Made by a program: the position numbers and the translations under genes. Below are positions 44,492 to 52,416 of a stretch of DNA of 64,000 bases, one piece after another (position 1 is the stretch's first letter; each line of letters begins with the position of its first letter). The notes under the pieces were generated by a model. That model saw nothing but the letters and a program-made list of their open reading frames with translations, made no database searches and had not been told where the DNA came from. Source of the DNA: Paludisphaera mucosa (lineage in GTDB: Bacteria; Planctomycetota; Planctomycetia; Isosphaerales; Isosphaeraceae); assembly GCF_029589435.1 (NCBI RefSeq), contig NZ_JARRAG010000002.1:4216001-4280000 (forward strand), written 5' to 3'.

Positions 44492-44511
44492 AGGGCCTGT
44501 TGACTGCCCGG
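44492..44511 (+). repeat. IS5-type left end, copy 2
   Basis: AGGGCCTGTTGACTGCCCGG differs at one base from copies 1 and 3, and the next 40 bp (GTAAAGGTTTAAG onward) also match the intact IS5 left end, including an AGGAG-type site. The transposase that should follow has been replaced by the unrelated 140-residue ORF at 44684. Confidence 0.75.
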
Positions 44512-44683
44512 GGGTTGATCCGGTAAAGGTTTAAGACGGGCCGCGTCCCAGGAGCGGCGTCGCCGGACCCGTCGTCGCTCCCGGCGACCGCCGTCGCGGG
44601 GAGGGGGACGAGGTCCTGCGGTCGTGGGTGCAGCGTAAAGCCTTCGTCGCTCGGGCTGTCAGGTCGGGGAGAAGGACGGGCGT

Positions 44684-45106
44684 ATGGTGCCGCGAATGTT
44701 CTCGACCGCCGAGTGGCTCGCCACGCTGATGCGCCGGTGGGACCGCCAGGGATACACGCCGAACGTCGCGTTGACCGAGAATGGTGGGGTACCGCCCATC
44801 CGCCTTGAGGAGGCGGAACGGACGATAGCGCTCGTCCAGACGGCCGACGGCCGCCAGCTCGTCCTGACCAGCGATCGGATCGTCGAGGGCGATCGGACCG
44901 TCCTGAGGTACGGCGAGGTGAGCCGTTGTCATTGGATCACCGATCACGCCGACCCGTGGGAAGCCGCACGGCTAAAGCGAACGCATTGGCACCGATTGAT
45001 CCTTGACCTGAGCGACGGTCGGAAAGTGGCGTTGGATCAGTTGGGGCAGGCGGTTTTCCCCTTGCTCCGGTTCTTCCAATCGATCAGCCGAGTTTCGGCC
45101 AAGTGA
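44684..45106 (+). CDS. hypothetical protein next to an IS5-type end (140 aa)
   Basis: The 140-residue protein (MVPRMFSTAEWLATLMRRWD) has GAAGGA upstream. It contains a mixed helix and strand pattern (ALVQTADGRQLVLTSDRIVE, RTVLRYGEVSRCHWI) and a final LGQAVFPLLRFFQSI helix. GC-rich. No family recognised; the strand pattern resembles small PH- or GRAM-like domains, which I cannot confirm. It lies between IS5-type end copy 2 and the intact IS5 element, like a passenger. Confidence 0.65.
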   Translation: MVPRMFSTAEWLATLMRRWDRQGYTPNVALTENGGVPPIRLEEAERTIALVQTADGRQLVLTSDRIVEGDRTVLRYGEVSRCHWITDHADPWEAARLKRTHWHRLILDLSDGRKVALDQLGQAVFPLLRFFQSISRVSAK

Positions 45107-45134
45107 ACTTTCCGACGGCCGTCCATTCAGGTTT

Positions 45135-46039
45135 CTAGGGCCTGTTGACTGTCCGGAGGCTGTTACGGTAAAGGTTTAAGGCGGATCACGACCCAGGAGG
45201 GGGGCCGACGCCGCCATGCGATACTTGATCACCGACGAGACTTGGTCCGTCTTCGGCCCTATGGTCGAGAAGTGCCGCTCGAAGCTGGGCCCCGAGCCGG
45301 AGCTGCCCGACCGCATGTTCTTCGAGGCGGTCCTCTACTGGGCGAGGACCGGCATCCCCTGGCGCGACCTGCCGGCCGAGTTCGGGGCGTGGGACGCCGT
45401 CTACAACCGCTTGCGCCGCTGGATCCACTCGGGCCGGCTCAAGAGGCTGTTCGAGCTGATGTCCGAGCGGGCCGAGTGCGAGGACGCCCGCCGGCTGATG
45501 ATCGACTCGACGGTCGTGCGGGCCCATCAGCACGCCGCCGGGGCCGGGCGGAAAAAGGGGGCGGCGAAGCGCAGGCCCTCGGGCGGTCGCGCGGCGGCTT
45601 CACGACGAAGGTGATCGCCGTCGCCTGCGACGAGGACGGCGTCGTCGCCCTGGACGTGGCCGAGGGCCAGAGGAACGACGCCCCTTTGGCGAAAGGCGTG
45701 CTGATCGAGGCCCGCGACGCGGTCGGCGAGGTCGCCGAGGTGCTCGGCGACAAGGGGTTCGATTCCGACGCCGTCCGCGACGTCGTCCTGGACGACCTCG
45801 ACGCCCTGCCGGTGATCCCGAACCGGAGCAACCGGAAGGAGCCCTGGCCGTGGGACGACGAGATGCGGGAGGTCTACAAGCAGCGGAACCGCGTCGAACG
45901 CGCGTTCGCGAAAGCGAAGCAGTTCCGCCGCTTCGCCACGAGATATGAGAAGCTGAAGGACGTCTACCTCGGCGTGGCCCGCCTCGTCTTCGGCTTCATC
46001 CACGTCCGGAGGCTCGCTCAATCCGTCAACACGCCGTAG
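45135..46039 (+). mobile_element. IS5-family (IS427-like) element, apparently complete
   Basis: The left end CTAGGGCCTGTTGACTG (45135-45151) matches the right end CCGTCAACACGCCGTAG (46023-46039) as an inverted repeat with 14 of 17 bases. The CTAG at the left is a typical IS5-type target. The single transposase gene spans almost the whole element and its stop lies in the right end. Two more left-end copies lie 0.6 and 2.2 kb upstream. Confidence 0.8.
45216..46039 (+). CDS. IS5-family transposase, two frames joined by a -1 shift
   Basis: Frame 1 (45216-45614) encodes the N-terminal domain (ITDETWSVFGPMVEKC, TGIPWRDLPAEFGAW) with the first catalytic Asp in MIDSTVVRAHQHA. The DDE core continues in the -1 frame with GRSRGGFTTKVIAVACDEDG, Asp in VLGDKGFDSDA and Glu in RNRVERAFAKAKQFRRF. 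The change occurs at 45551-45557, GAAAAAG, where tandem Lys codons AAA AAG allow slippage, a device known in IS427-type elements. It is probably a functional transposase made by programmed frameshifting. It starts at the ATG 80 bp from the left end. Confidence 0.88.
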
Positions 46040-46170
46040 AGCGCCGAACAGTCGAATGGCACACGGTCTGAAAGGAGATCTCGGCAAGAGGCCGTCGACG
46101 GCCGAAGTCGGCTGCTCGGCACTCACGAAATGCAATCGTAAATCGATAATAATCGCACGACGCCCGCCAT

Positions 46171-48498
46171 TCAGGGCAGGGTCGAATAGATGACCACGTT
46201 GGCGGCGATCCGCAGGGCGCTCTCGTAGACGTAGCCCTTGCAGTCGAGGCCCGAGTGGCGTTCGAGGGCGCAGCCGATGTCGAACTTGGAATAGATGATC
46301 GACCAGTGGCCGTTGATCTTGACCCCTTCGAGCTGGGGGTAGTCCTTGCCCCCGCCGGCGGCCTTGGTGTACTGCGCGTCCTTGAGGTTGAAGTAGACCT
46401 TCTCGGAGAACAGCTCGTCGTCCTTGGGGATCGGGATCAGCGGGTTGTTGGGGAAGAGCTCGGCGGCGAACCGGCGGAACGAGGCGTCGAAGCCGGGGCT
46501 GCCGCAGGCGGCGTCGGCGAAGATGGTGCCGCCGCCGGGGTCGACGTGCTTGCGGAGGGCGTCCAGGTCCTCGGGCGAGAACGAGGCCGCGGCGCGGCCG
46601 TGGAAGTAGAGGAACGGGTAGTAGATCAGGTTGGGGTCGCCGGGCGCGAGGTCCTTCTGCGAGACCGCCACGTCGAAGCCCAGCGGCGGCTTGCGCAGGG
46701 CTTCCATCAGGTTGGGGACGGCCAGGGGGGCGATGTTCCAGTCGCCGCCGTGCTGGAGCTTGGCGATCCGCAGCGACCCCCGCTTGGGGGCGTCGGCCTT
46801 GAAGTCGTGGACCTCGCGGACGATCAGCTTGTCGGCGGGCAGCTCGCGGCCGGTGGCGTAGTCGATGATGTTCTGGCCGACCTTGGTCGCCAGGCCGACG
46901 GCCGGGTTCTTGCGGTCGCGGTCGGTGCGGTCCATCTGGTTCCAGAAGCAAGACAGGTCTTTCTGCGAGTAGATGACCACGGTCCGGCAGCCGTGCTCGA
47001 TCCCCATCAGCGGGTAGGCGTTGGGGGCGAGCAGGTGCTTGGCCCGCCAGACGGGGTGGTCGTCGGAGAGGGGCCTGAGCTGGTAGGCCTCCTCGGGGAA
47101 GACTTGCTTCATGAGCTTCTTGAAGCCCGCATCGAACTCGGGGCGGCCGCAGCAGGCGTCGGCGACGATGAAGCCCCCCTGGTCGACGTAGTCGCGCAGG
47201 TTGTGCACCGCGAGGTCCGAGAACTCGGGGGCCTGGTGGCCGTTGAGGAAGACGATCGGGGCCTGCAGCATGTCCTGGACGCTGGCCGAGCCCGGGTCGA
47301 CGACCTGCCAGGTTAGAAGGTGCTTCCAGTCCTGAGAGACCAGGTTGACGATGTTGCGGACGTCGTCGGCGTCGTTGTCCCAGTCGCCCCGGGGGCCGTG
47401 GCGGAGCTTGTTCACCAGCACCGGCGCGCGGCCCTTGGCGAGGAAGAGGAGGGCGAAGCTGGTGGCGATCAGCGGGTCGCCCTCGTTGACGGCCCCCTTC
47501 CAGTAGCCGCCGAGCTTGTCCTGCTCGTGGACGAGGGCCTCGGCCCCCTCGCGGTACCAGTCGTGGTCGCCGAAGAACCGGACGCCGCCGAGCCGCCCGG
47601 CGCGTTCGACGCCGTAGAGGAAGTAAAGCCGCCAGCTCTGGCCGGTCGGGAAGTTCTGGCCGACCTGGAAGCGGTTGGCCATCCAGGCGATGCCGCGCTG
47701 GAGGTTGATGTTCGTGGTCCCCTTGCCGCAGTTCTGGATGGCCTCGCCGTGGATCTCCTCGGACCCCTGGTATCGCCGCAGGCCGGTGATGACCAGGCTG
47801 GAGATGCCGGCGGCCGTCATGCTCGACGTGGAGAGCTGGTCCTGCTGCTTGTGGAAGTACCCCCAGCCGCCGTCGCCCCGCTGGGCGCCCTCCCAGTAGG
47901 CCCGCGCCAGGTTCCAGACGGCGGGCTTGGCCTGGACGCCGGCCTCGGAGGCCGCGTGCAGGCCGAGCAGGGCGTACTGGGTGTTCGAATTGTCGCCCCG
48001 GCGGCCCCGCTTCCCCAGGTTGTAGGTCCACGAGCCGGGCCAGTCGACCTCGTCGGAGGGCACGATCTGGGCGCGCTCCAGCCAGGTGACGTTGGCGACG
48101 ATCCGCTGGAAGTCGCGCTTGGGGTCGGCCGCGGCGTAGACCATCGTCTGGAGGGCGACGGCGTAGGTGGAGTCGAGCTGCTCGGGGCCCCACTTGCGGA
48201 GGTTGTCGAGCGACGCGCGGATCGCCGGCGAGTCGACCGGCTCGCCGGCGGTCAGCAGGGCGAGGGTGACCAGGCTGCTGAGGCCCGTGCGGGCCTCGTT
48301 GGCGACGTAGTCCTTCCACGCGCCGGTGTCGAGGTTCTGCTGCTTCTTGAGCCAGCGGACCCCCTCGCGGATGGCCCGCTCGACCTCTTCGTGGGTCACG
48401 GCCGCGCGGGCGACGCCGCCGGCCGCGCCCATCGCCGACCCGACCGCGAGGCCGACGAGGGCCCCGATCACGACCCGGAACCGGAACCTGTGCGACAT
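46171..48498 (-). CDS. DUF4159-domain protein with prenyltransferase-like repeats
   Basis: The 775-residue exported protein starts with a signal peptide (VVIGALVGLAVGSAMGAAG). Residues about 40-400 are alpha/alpha repeats of the squalene-cyclase/prenyltransferase type (GGWGYFHKQQDQLSTSSMTA, LDSTYAVALQTMVYA). Two DUF4159 domains follow, each with the beta motif PIVFLNGHQAPEFS or YYPFLYFHGRA and a GGxxxADACCG or GGTIFADAACG turn. The start at 48498 has GGGAGG upstream. In Planctomycetes this gene regularly accompanies the MoxR-DUF58-BatA-VWA set, as here. It probably acts in the envelope; activity unknown. Confidence 0.88.
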   Translation of the reverse strand: MSHRFRFRVVIGALVGLAVGSAMGAAGGVARAAVTHEEVERAIREGVRWLKKQQNLDTGAWKDYVANEARTGLSSLVTLALLTAGEPVDSPAIRASLDNLRKWGPEQLDSTYAVALQTMVYAAADPKRDFQRIVANVTWLERAQIVPSDEVDWPGSWTYNLGKRGRRGDNSNTQYALLGLHAASEAGVQAKPAVWNLARAYWEGAQRGDGGWGYFHKQQDQLSTSSMTAAGISSLVITGLRRYQGSEEIHGEAIQNCGKGTTNINLQRGIAWMANRFQVGQNFPTGQSWRLYFLYGVERAGRLGGVRFFGDHDWYREGAEALVHEQDKLGGYWKGAVNEGDPLIATSFALLFLAKGRAPVLVNKLRHGPRGDWDNDADDVRNIVNLVSQDWKHLLTWQVVDPGSASVQDMLQAPIVFLNGHQAPEFSDLAVHNLRDYVDQGGFIVADACCGRPEFDAGFKKLMKQVFPEEAYQLRPLSDDHPVWRAKHLLAPNAYPLMGIEHGCRTVVIYSQKDLSCFWNQMDRTDRDRKNPAVGLATKVGQNIIDYATGRELPADKLIVREVHDFKADAPKRGSLRIAKLQHGGDWNIAPLAVPNLMEALRKPPLGFDVAVSQKDLAPGDPNLIYYPFLYFHGRAAASFSPEDLDALRKHVDPGGGTIFADAACGSPGFDASFRRFAAELFPNNPLIPIPKDDELFSEKVYFNLKDAQYTKAAGGGKDYPQLEGVKINGHWSIIYSKFDIGCALERHSGLDCKGYVYESALRIAANVVIYSTLP

Positions 48499-48622
48499 GG
48501 CGAGCCTCCCCTGCCCGGGCGGCCGCCGCCGAGAACCGGCGGGCGAGAACCCCCTCGTCCCACTATCCCGCGCGCATCGCCCCGGCGGCAAGCCGAGAAG
48601 CCGGCGGCGACCCGGCGCGGCC

Positions 48623-49741
48623 TCAGCGGGCCGCCTGTTGCAGGTCGGGGGGCAGCTTCGGCATGGCCGAGCCCGGCCGCGGGCCGAGGGCGAGCGACAT
48701 GACCTGATGGCCGCCGACCGGGAAGGAGAAGGCCCAGTGCGCGTCGAGCGACGGGATCAGCGTGCCGAAGGCGATCGGACGGTCGCCGACGGGGAGGGCG
48801 GAACCCGGCCGGACGCGGGGCAGGCCCGTCGCCGGCGCCAACTCCAGGTCGGCCGCGTAGACCGTCCCCCGGTTCTTCGCCGGCTCGTGGCGCAGGAAGA
48901 TGAGCTGCAGGCGGCCGTCGCAATGCACCACGCTGGGGTAGCGGAGCCGCACCCTGGGCTCGGCGGCGACCGGGTCGGACGGCTCGAAGATCGGGCCGGC
49001 GGCGACGATCGCCTCGCCGTCATCGCTCAGCTCGAGCCACCAGGGGGCGATCGACGGCGTGAGTCTCGTCTCGACGCCCTTCCGAAGGACCGTGAGCGAG
49101 ACGATCAGCCGGTTCCGCATCTCGGGGAGCCCCGACCACACGGGATCGATCAGGAACGGCTCGCGCCCGCCCGGCGGGTCGCAGCGCCACTGCAGGGCCA
49201 CGACCGACGAGCCGCCCGCCGCGTTCCGGCCGTCGGCGGGCTCGGGGGCGAAGCGATACGAATAGAGCCGCCCGGTGGCCCCGGGGAAGATCACGCGGTC
49301 GTCGCGCGAGGGATCCCAGGCGGGCCGGCCCGTCGGCATGACTTCCAGCTCGAGGCGCTCCAGGACCTCGGCCTGCGGGAGCCGCAGCCGGACCAGGCCC
49401 ACGGCCCCCTCGGCGTCGTACGGGTCGCCGGCGATCGGCGTGGCGAACCGGCCCACGGCCTCCATCGAGCCGTCGTCGGCCATCCACGGCGACGGCGTCA
49501 GGTACTCCCAGCGTTCGGCGTCGGGGGTGGCGACCCGCCGCACCCGGCCGTCTTCCCGGTGGACCAGGTCGACGGAACCGCCGGGCCCGGTCTCGGCGCC
49601 CAGGATCTCCCAGGGATTCGGCGCGGTCGCGACGGTCGTCGCCGGGCGGGGCTGGAACTGCGCCGCGGTCAGGGCGGCCAGCGACAGGCCGGCGAACGCG
49701 AGGACGCTCATTCGGGCGATCGTGTGCAGGCTGGTCAGCAT
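48623..49741 (-). CDS. secreted planctomycete hypothetical protein (372 aa)
   Basis: The 372-residue protein starts with a signal peptide (SVLAFAGLSLAALTAAQ). The rest is beta-rich with repeated WEIL/PWW/YPSVVHCDGRLQLIFLRHEP-type blades, suggesting a five-bladed or propeller-like fold of the glycosyl-hydrolase-32/43 type; I cannot confirm a family. It lies 125 bp upstream of the DUF4159 gene on the same strand and may form an operon with it. Divergent to moxR. Confidence 0.7.
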   Translation of the reverse strand: MLTSLHTIARMSVLAFAGLSLAALTAAQFQPRPATTVATAPNPWEILGAETGPGGSVDLVHREDGRVRRVATPDAERWEYLTPSPWMADDGSMEAVGRFATPIAGDPYDAEGAVGLVRLRLPQAEVLERLELEVMPTGRPAWDPSRDDRVIFPGATGRLYSYRFAPEPADGRNAAGGSSVVALQWRCDPPGGREPFLIDPVWSGLPEMRNRLIVSLTVLRKGVETRLTPSIAPWWLELSDDGEAIVAAGPIFEPSDPVAAEPRVRLRYPSVVHCDGRLQLIFLRHEPAKNRGTVYAADLELAPATGLPRVRPGSALPVGDRPIAFGTLIPSLDAHWAFSFPVGGHQVMSLALGPRPGSAMPKLPPDLQQAAR

Positions 49742-50321
49742 GGTAAGGCACCCGTCTTAATTGTTTCGTTCTCACCCCCGTGCCGGGGGGCCGCCGCGAC
49801 TTCGAGGCGGTGGACGATCGGGGGCGGGAGCGGGCCGGGGCCCGGCTGCGGGACTGGCGTCGCCGGTCGGCGAGCCGTTCGTGGGCCGCCCGAACCCGGC
49901 CTGGAGAGGGCTGCGGGGCAGGGGCGATCAGGGGGTGGGGGGGTCGGAGGGAGGGTGAAGTCCGCGTTCGTCCGACACCATGCTACTACGCAATTCGGGG
50001 GCCGACCGTTGGTCCGGAACGCCGCGGATCCTCCTCGACCGCGACGCAACACCCTGGAAAACGAGCCTTTGCGAATCGCCGAAAAACGACCGAGGCGCCC
50101 TCGCGACGGGTCCGGGAGGACGTTCGGGCGGCTTCGGCGCGTCGAGGACCTGGGCGGGCCGCCGGATTCTTGGGCGTCGTCGAGATCCGCGACGAGCGTC
50201 GCCGCGGTCGCTTGAATCCCGGATCGGCGACGCCCTACAATTGCGGACTGCCCACGCCTTCACGGGCGCGGACGGCCACGCAACCTCGCCCCCCCTCGAA
50301 CCCTAGAAGACGGACCACCGG
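49742..50321. other. divergent promoter region before moxR
   Basis: About 580 bp without a supportable ORF separate the exported unknown gene and moxR. It should contain promoters for both directions. An AT-rich stretch at 49750-49770 (TTAATTGTTTCGTTC) is the best candidate on the minus side. No RNA gene was recognised. Confidence 0.4.
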
Positions 50322-51350
50322 ATGTCCAACGCGACCGACCGGATCACGCAGCTCCTCGACGAGTTTCGGCACTCGCGCGACGTCATGGCCGCCGAGCTGA
50401 GCAAGGTCATCATCGGCCAGCACGACGTCGTCGAGCTGATCCTGGCGGCCATCTTCACCCGCGGGCACGTCCTGCTCGTGGGCGTCCCCGGGCTGGCCAA
50501 GACCCTGATGGTCAGCTCGATCGCGCGGATCCTCGACGTCGGCTTCAAGCGCATCCAGTTCACGCCCGACCTGATGCCCTCGGACATCACCGGGACGAAC
50601 GTTTTGGAGGAGCCCGAGTCGGGCCGTCGCGAGTTCCGGTTCGTCCCCGGCCCCCTGTTCTCGAACATCATCCTCGCCGACGAGATCAACCGGACGCCCC
50701 CCAAGACCCAGGCGGCCCTGCTCCAGGCCATGCAGGAGCGCGAGGTGACCGTCGGCCAGGAGACGCTGAAGCTCCCCGACCCGTTCTTCGTCATCGCCAC
50801 CCAGAACCCGATCGAGCAGGAGGGGACGTATCCGCTCCCCGAGGCCCAGCTCGACCGCTTCATGTTCGACGTCCGGGTGGGCTATCCCTCGCTGGAGGAG
50901 GAGAAGAAGATCCTCTCGGGGACGACCAAGGGGGAGACGCCCGAGCTGAAGAAGATCCTCTCGGCCAAGGCGATCGTGAACCTCCAGCGGCTCGTGACCT
51001 CGGTGCCGGCGTCGGAGTACACCGTCGACTACGTCGCGCGGCTGGTCCGGGCCACCCGGCCGGCCGACGAGCGCGCGCCCCAGTTCATCAAGGACCTGGT
51101 CGACTACGGCGCGGGCCCCCGCGCCGGCCAGAACCTGATCCTGGCCGGCAAGGCGATGGCGGCGATGGACGGCCGCTACAGCGTCTCGCTCGACGACGTC
51201 CGCAAGGTCGCGATCCCGGTCCTCCGCCACCGCCTCAGCGTGAATTTCCAGGCCCAGGCCGAGGGCCAGACCACCGAGTCGCTCATCCAGCGCCTGGTCG
51301 CCGAGGTCCGCGAGCCCGAGACGCCGAAATACGAGCGAAAAGGCGCGTGA
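50322..51350 (+). CDS. MoxR-family AAA+ ATPase
   Basis: The 342-residue protein shows the MoxR Walker A GVPGLAKT (residues 54-61), Walker B IILADEINR, sensor-type FFVIATQNPIEQEGTYPLPEAQLDRFMF and the C-terminal lid. MoxR ATPases act as chaperones that assemble or activate VWA-domain partners. It begins an operon-like series with a DUF58 protein and BatA-type membrane proteins, which are the expected partners. Confidence 0.95.
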   Translation: MSNATDRITQLLDEFRHSRDVMAAELSKVIIGQHDVVELILAAIFTRGHVLLVGVPGLAKTLMVSSIARILDVGFKRIQFTPDLMPSDITGTNVLEEPESGRREFRFVPGPLFSNIILADEINRTPPKTQAALLQAMQEREVTVGQETLKLPDPFFVIATQNPIEQEGTYPLPEAQLDRFMFDVRVGYPSLEEEKKILSGTTKGETPELKKILSAKAIVNLQRLVTSVPASEYTVDYVARLVRATRPADERAPQFIKDLVDYGAGPRAGQNLILAGKAMAAMDGRYSVSLDDVRKVAIPVLRHRLSVNFQAQAEGQTTESLIQRLVAEVREPETPKYERKGA

Positions 51351-51514
51351 TTCGCCCCTGCGTCTGGGCGATCCGGCCCCGCTCGTCGTAGGATGAGGGG
51401 GAAGCCGCCGCGCCCGAGGACGAGACGGGCGGCGGCCTTGCGCGATCGGAAGACTCGGCCGGCGCCGGGCGGCGGGCCGGCCTTGCGCGTCGCGACCACC
51501 CCCGCGGAGCACCG

Positions 51515-52411
51515 ATGGGTAACGCCGAGAAGTTCCTGAAGCCCGAGGTGATCCGCCAGGTCTCGCGGCTGGACCTGCGCGCCAAGTTCATCATCGAGGG
51601 CTTCATCGCCGGGCTCCACGCCAGCCCGTTCCAGGGCTTCTCGGTCGAGTTCTCGGAGCACCGCAAGTACAGCCCGGGCGACAACATCTCGGACATCGAC
51701 TGGAACGTCTTCGCCAAGACCGACCGCTTCTACACCAAGAAGTTCCAGGCCGAGACCAACCTCACGGGCTACCTGGTGATGGACCTCTCGGCGTCGATGG
51801 GCTACACCCACCGCCAGGAGCTGACCAAGTTCGAGTACGGGATCAGCCTGGCCGCGGCGCTCGGCTACCTGATGATCCACCAGCAGGACCCCGTCGGCCT
51901 GGTCGCGTTCGACAAGAAGGTCCGCCGCAGCCTCGCGCCGGGGAGCCGGCGGTCGCAGCTCGCGAACATCCTCTCGCTGCTGGCGCAGCTCAAGCCCGAG
52001 GGGGAGGCCGACTTCGAGGCCAGCCTGAACCAGGTGGCCTCGATGATGCGGCATCGCAGCCTGGTGATGATCTTCAGCGACCTGCTCGCCGACCCCGAGC
52101 CGATCCGCCGGGCCCTGTACCGGCTGCGGTTCTCGGGGCACGACGTCATCGTCTTCCACATCCTCGACGAGGCCGAGGCCGCCTTCCCGTTCGAAGGCAT
52201 GGTCCTGCTGGAGGACAACGAGACCGGCGAGGTGCTCGAGGTCGACGCCGACGCGATCAAGGCCGACTATCTGGACGAGGTCGCGGGCTTCCGCGCCGCC
52301 TACAAGACCGACTGCGTCCGCGCCCGGATCGACTACGTGCCGCTGCACACGGGGATGCCGTTCGACAAGGCCCTGATGTCCTACCTGCTGTCCCGGCAGG
52401 CGCGAGGCTGA
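51515..52411 (+). CDS. DUF58-domain protein
   Basis: The 298-residue protein has the DUF58 signature EFSEHRKYSPGDNISDIDWN and a von Willebrand A-like half with the MIDAS-type VMDLSASMGYT and VMIFSDLLADPEPIRRAL. It is cytoplasmic or membrane-associated and follows moxR by 165 bp. The stop is 5 bp before the next ATG (BatA-like), so they are probably co-transcribed. DUF58 proteins pair with MoxR ATPases in stress- or envelope-related complexes. Confidence 0.93.
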   Translation: MGNAEKFLKPEVIRQVSRLDLRAKFIIEGFIAGLHASPFQGFSVEFSEHRKYSPGDNISDIDWNVFAKTDRFYTKKFQAETNLTGYLVMDLSASMGYTHRQELTKFEYGISLAAALGYLMIHQQDPVGLVAFDKKVRRSLAPGSRRSQLANILSLLAQLKPEGEADFEASLNQVASMMRHRSLVMIFSDLLADPEPIRRALYRLRFSGHDVIVFHILDEAEAAFPFEGMVLLEDNETGEVLEVDADAIKADYLDEVAGFRAAYKTDCVRARIDYVPLHTGMPFDKALMSYLLSRQARG

Positions 52412-52416
52412 CGCCC

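Noticed and set aside
44531-44947. A minus-strand ORF opposite the 140-residue gene at 44684
   Set aside because: No ribosome site, Arg/Pro-rich and explained as a shadow.
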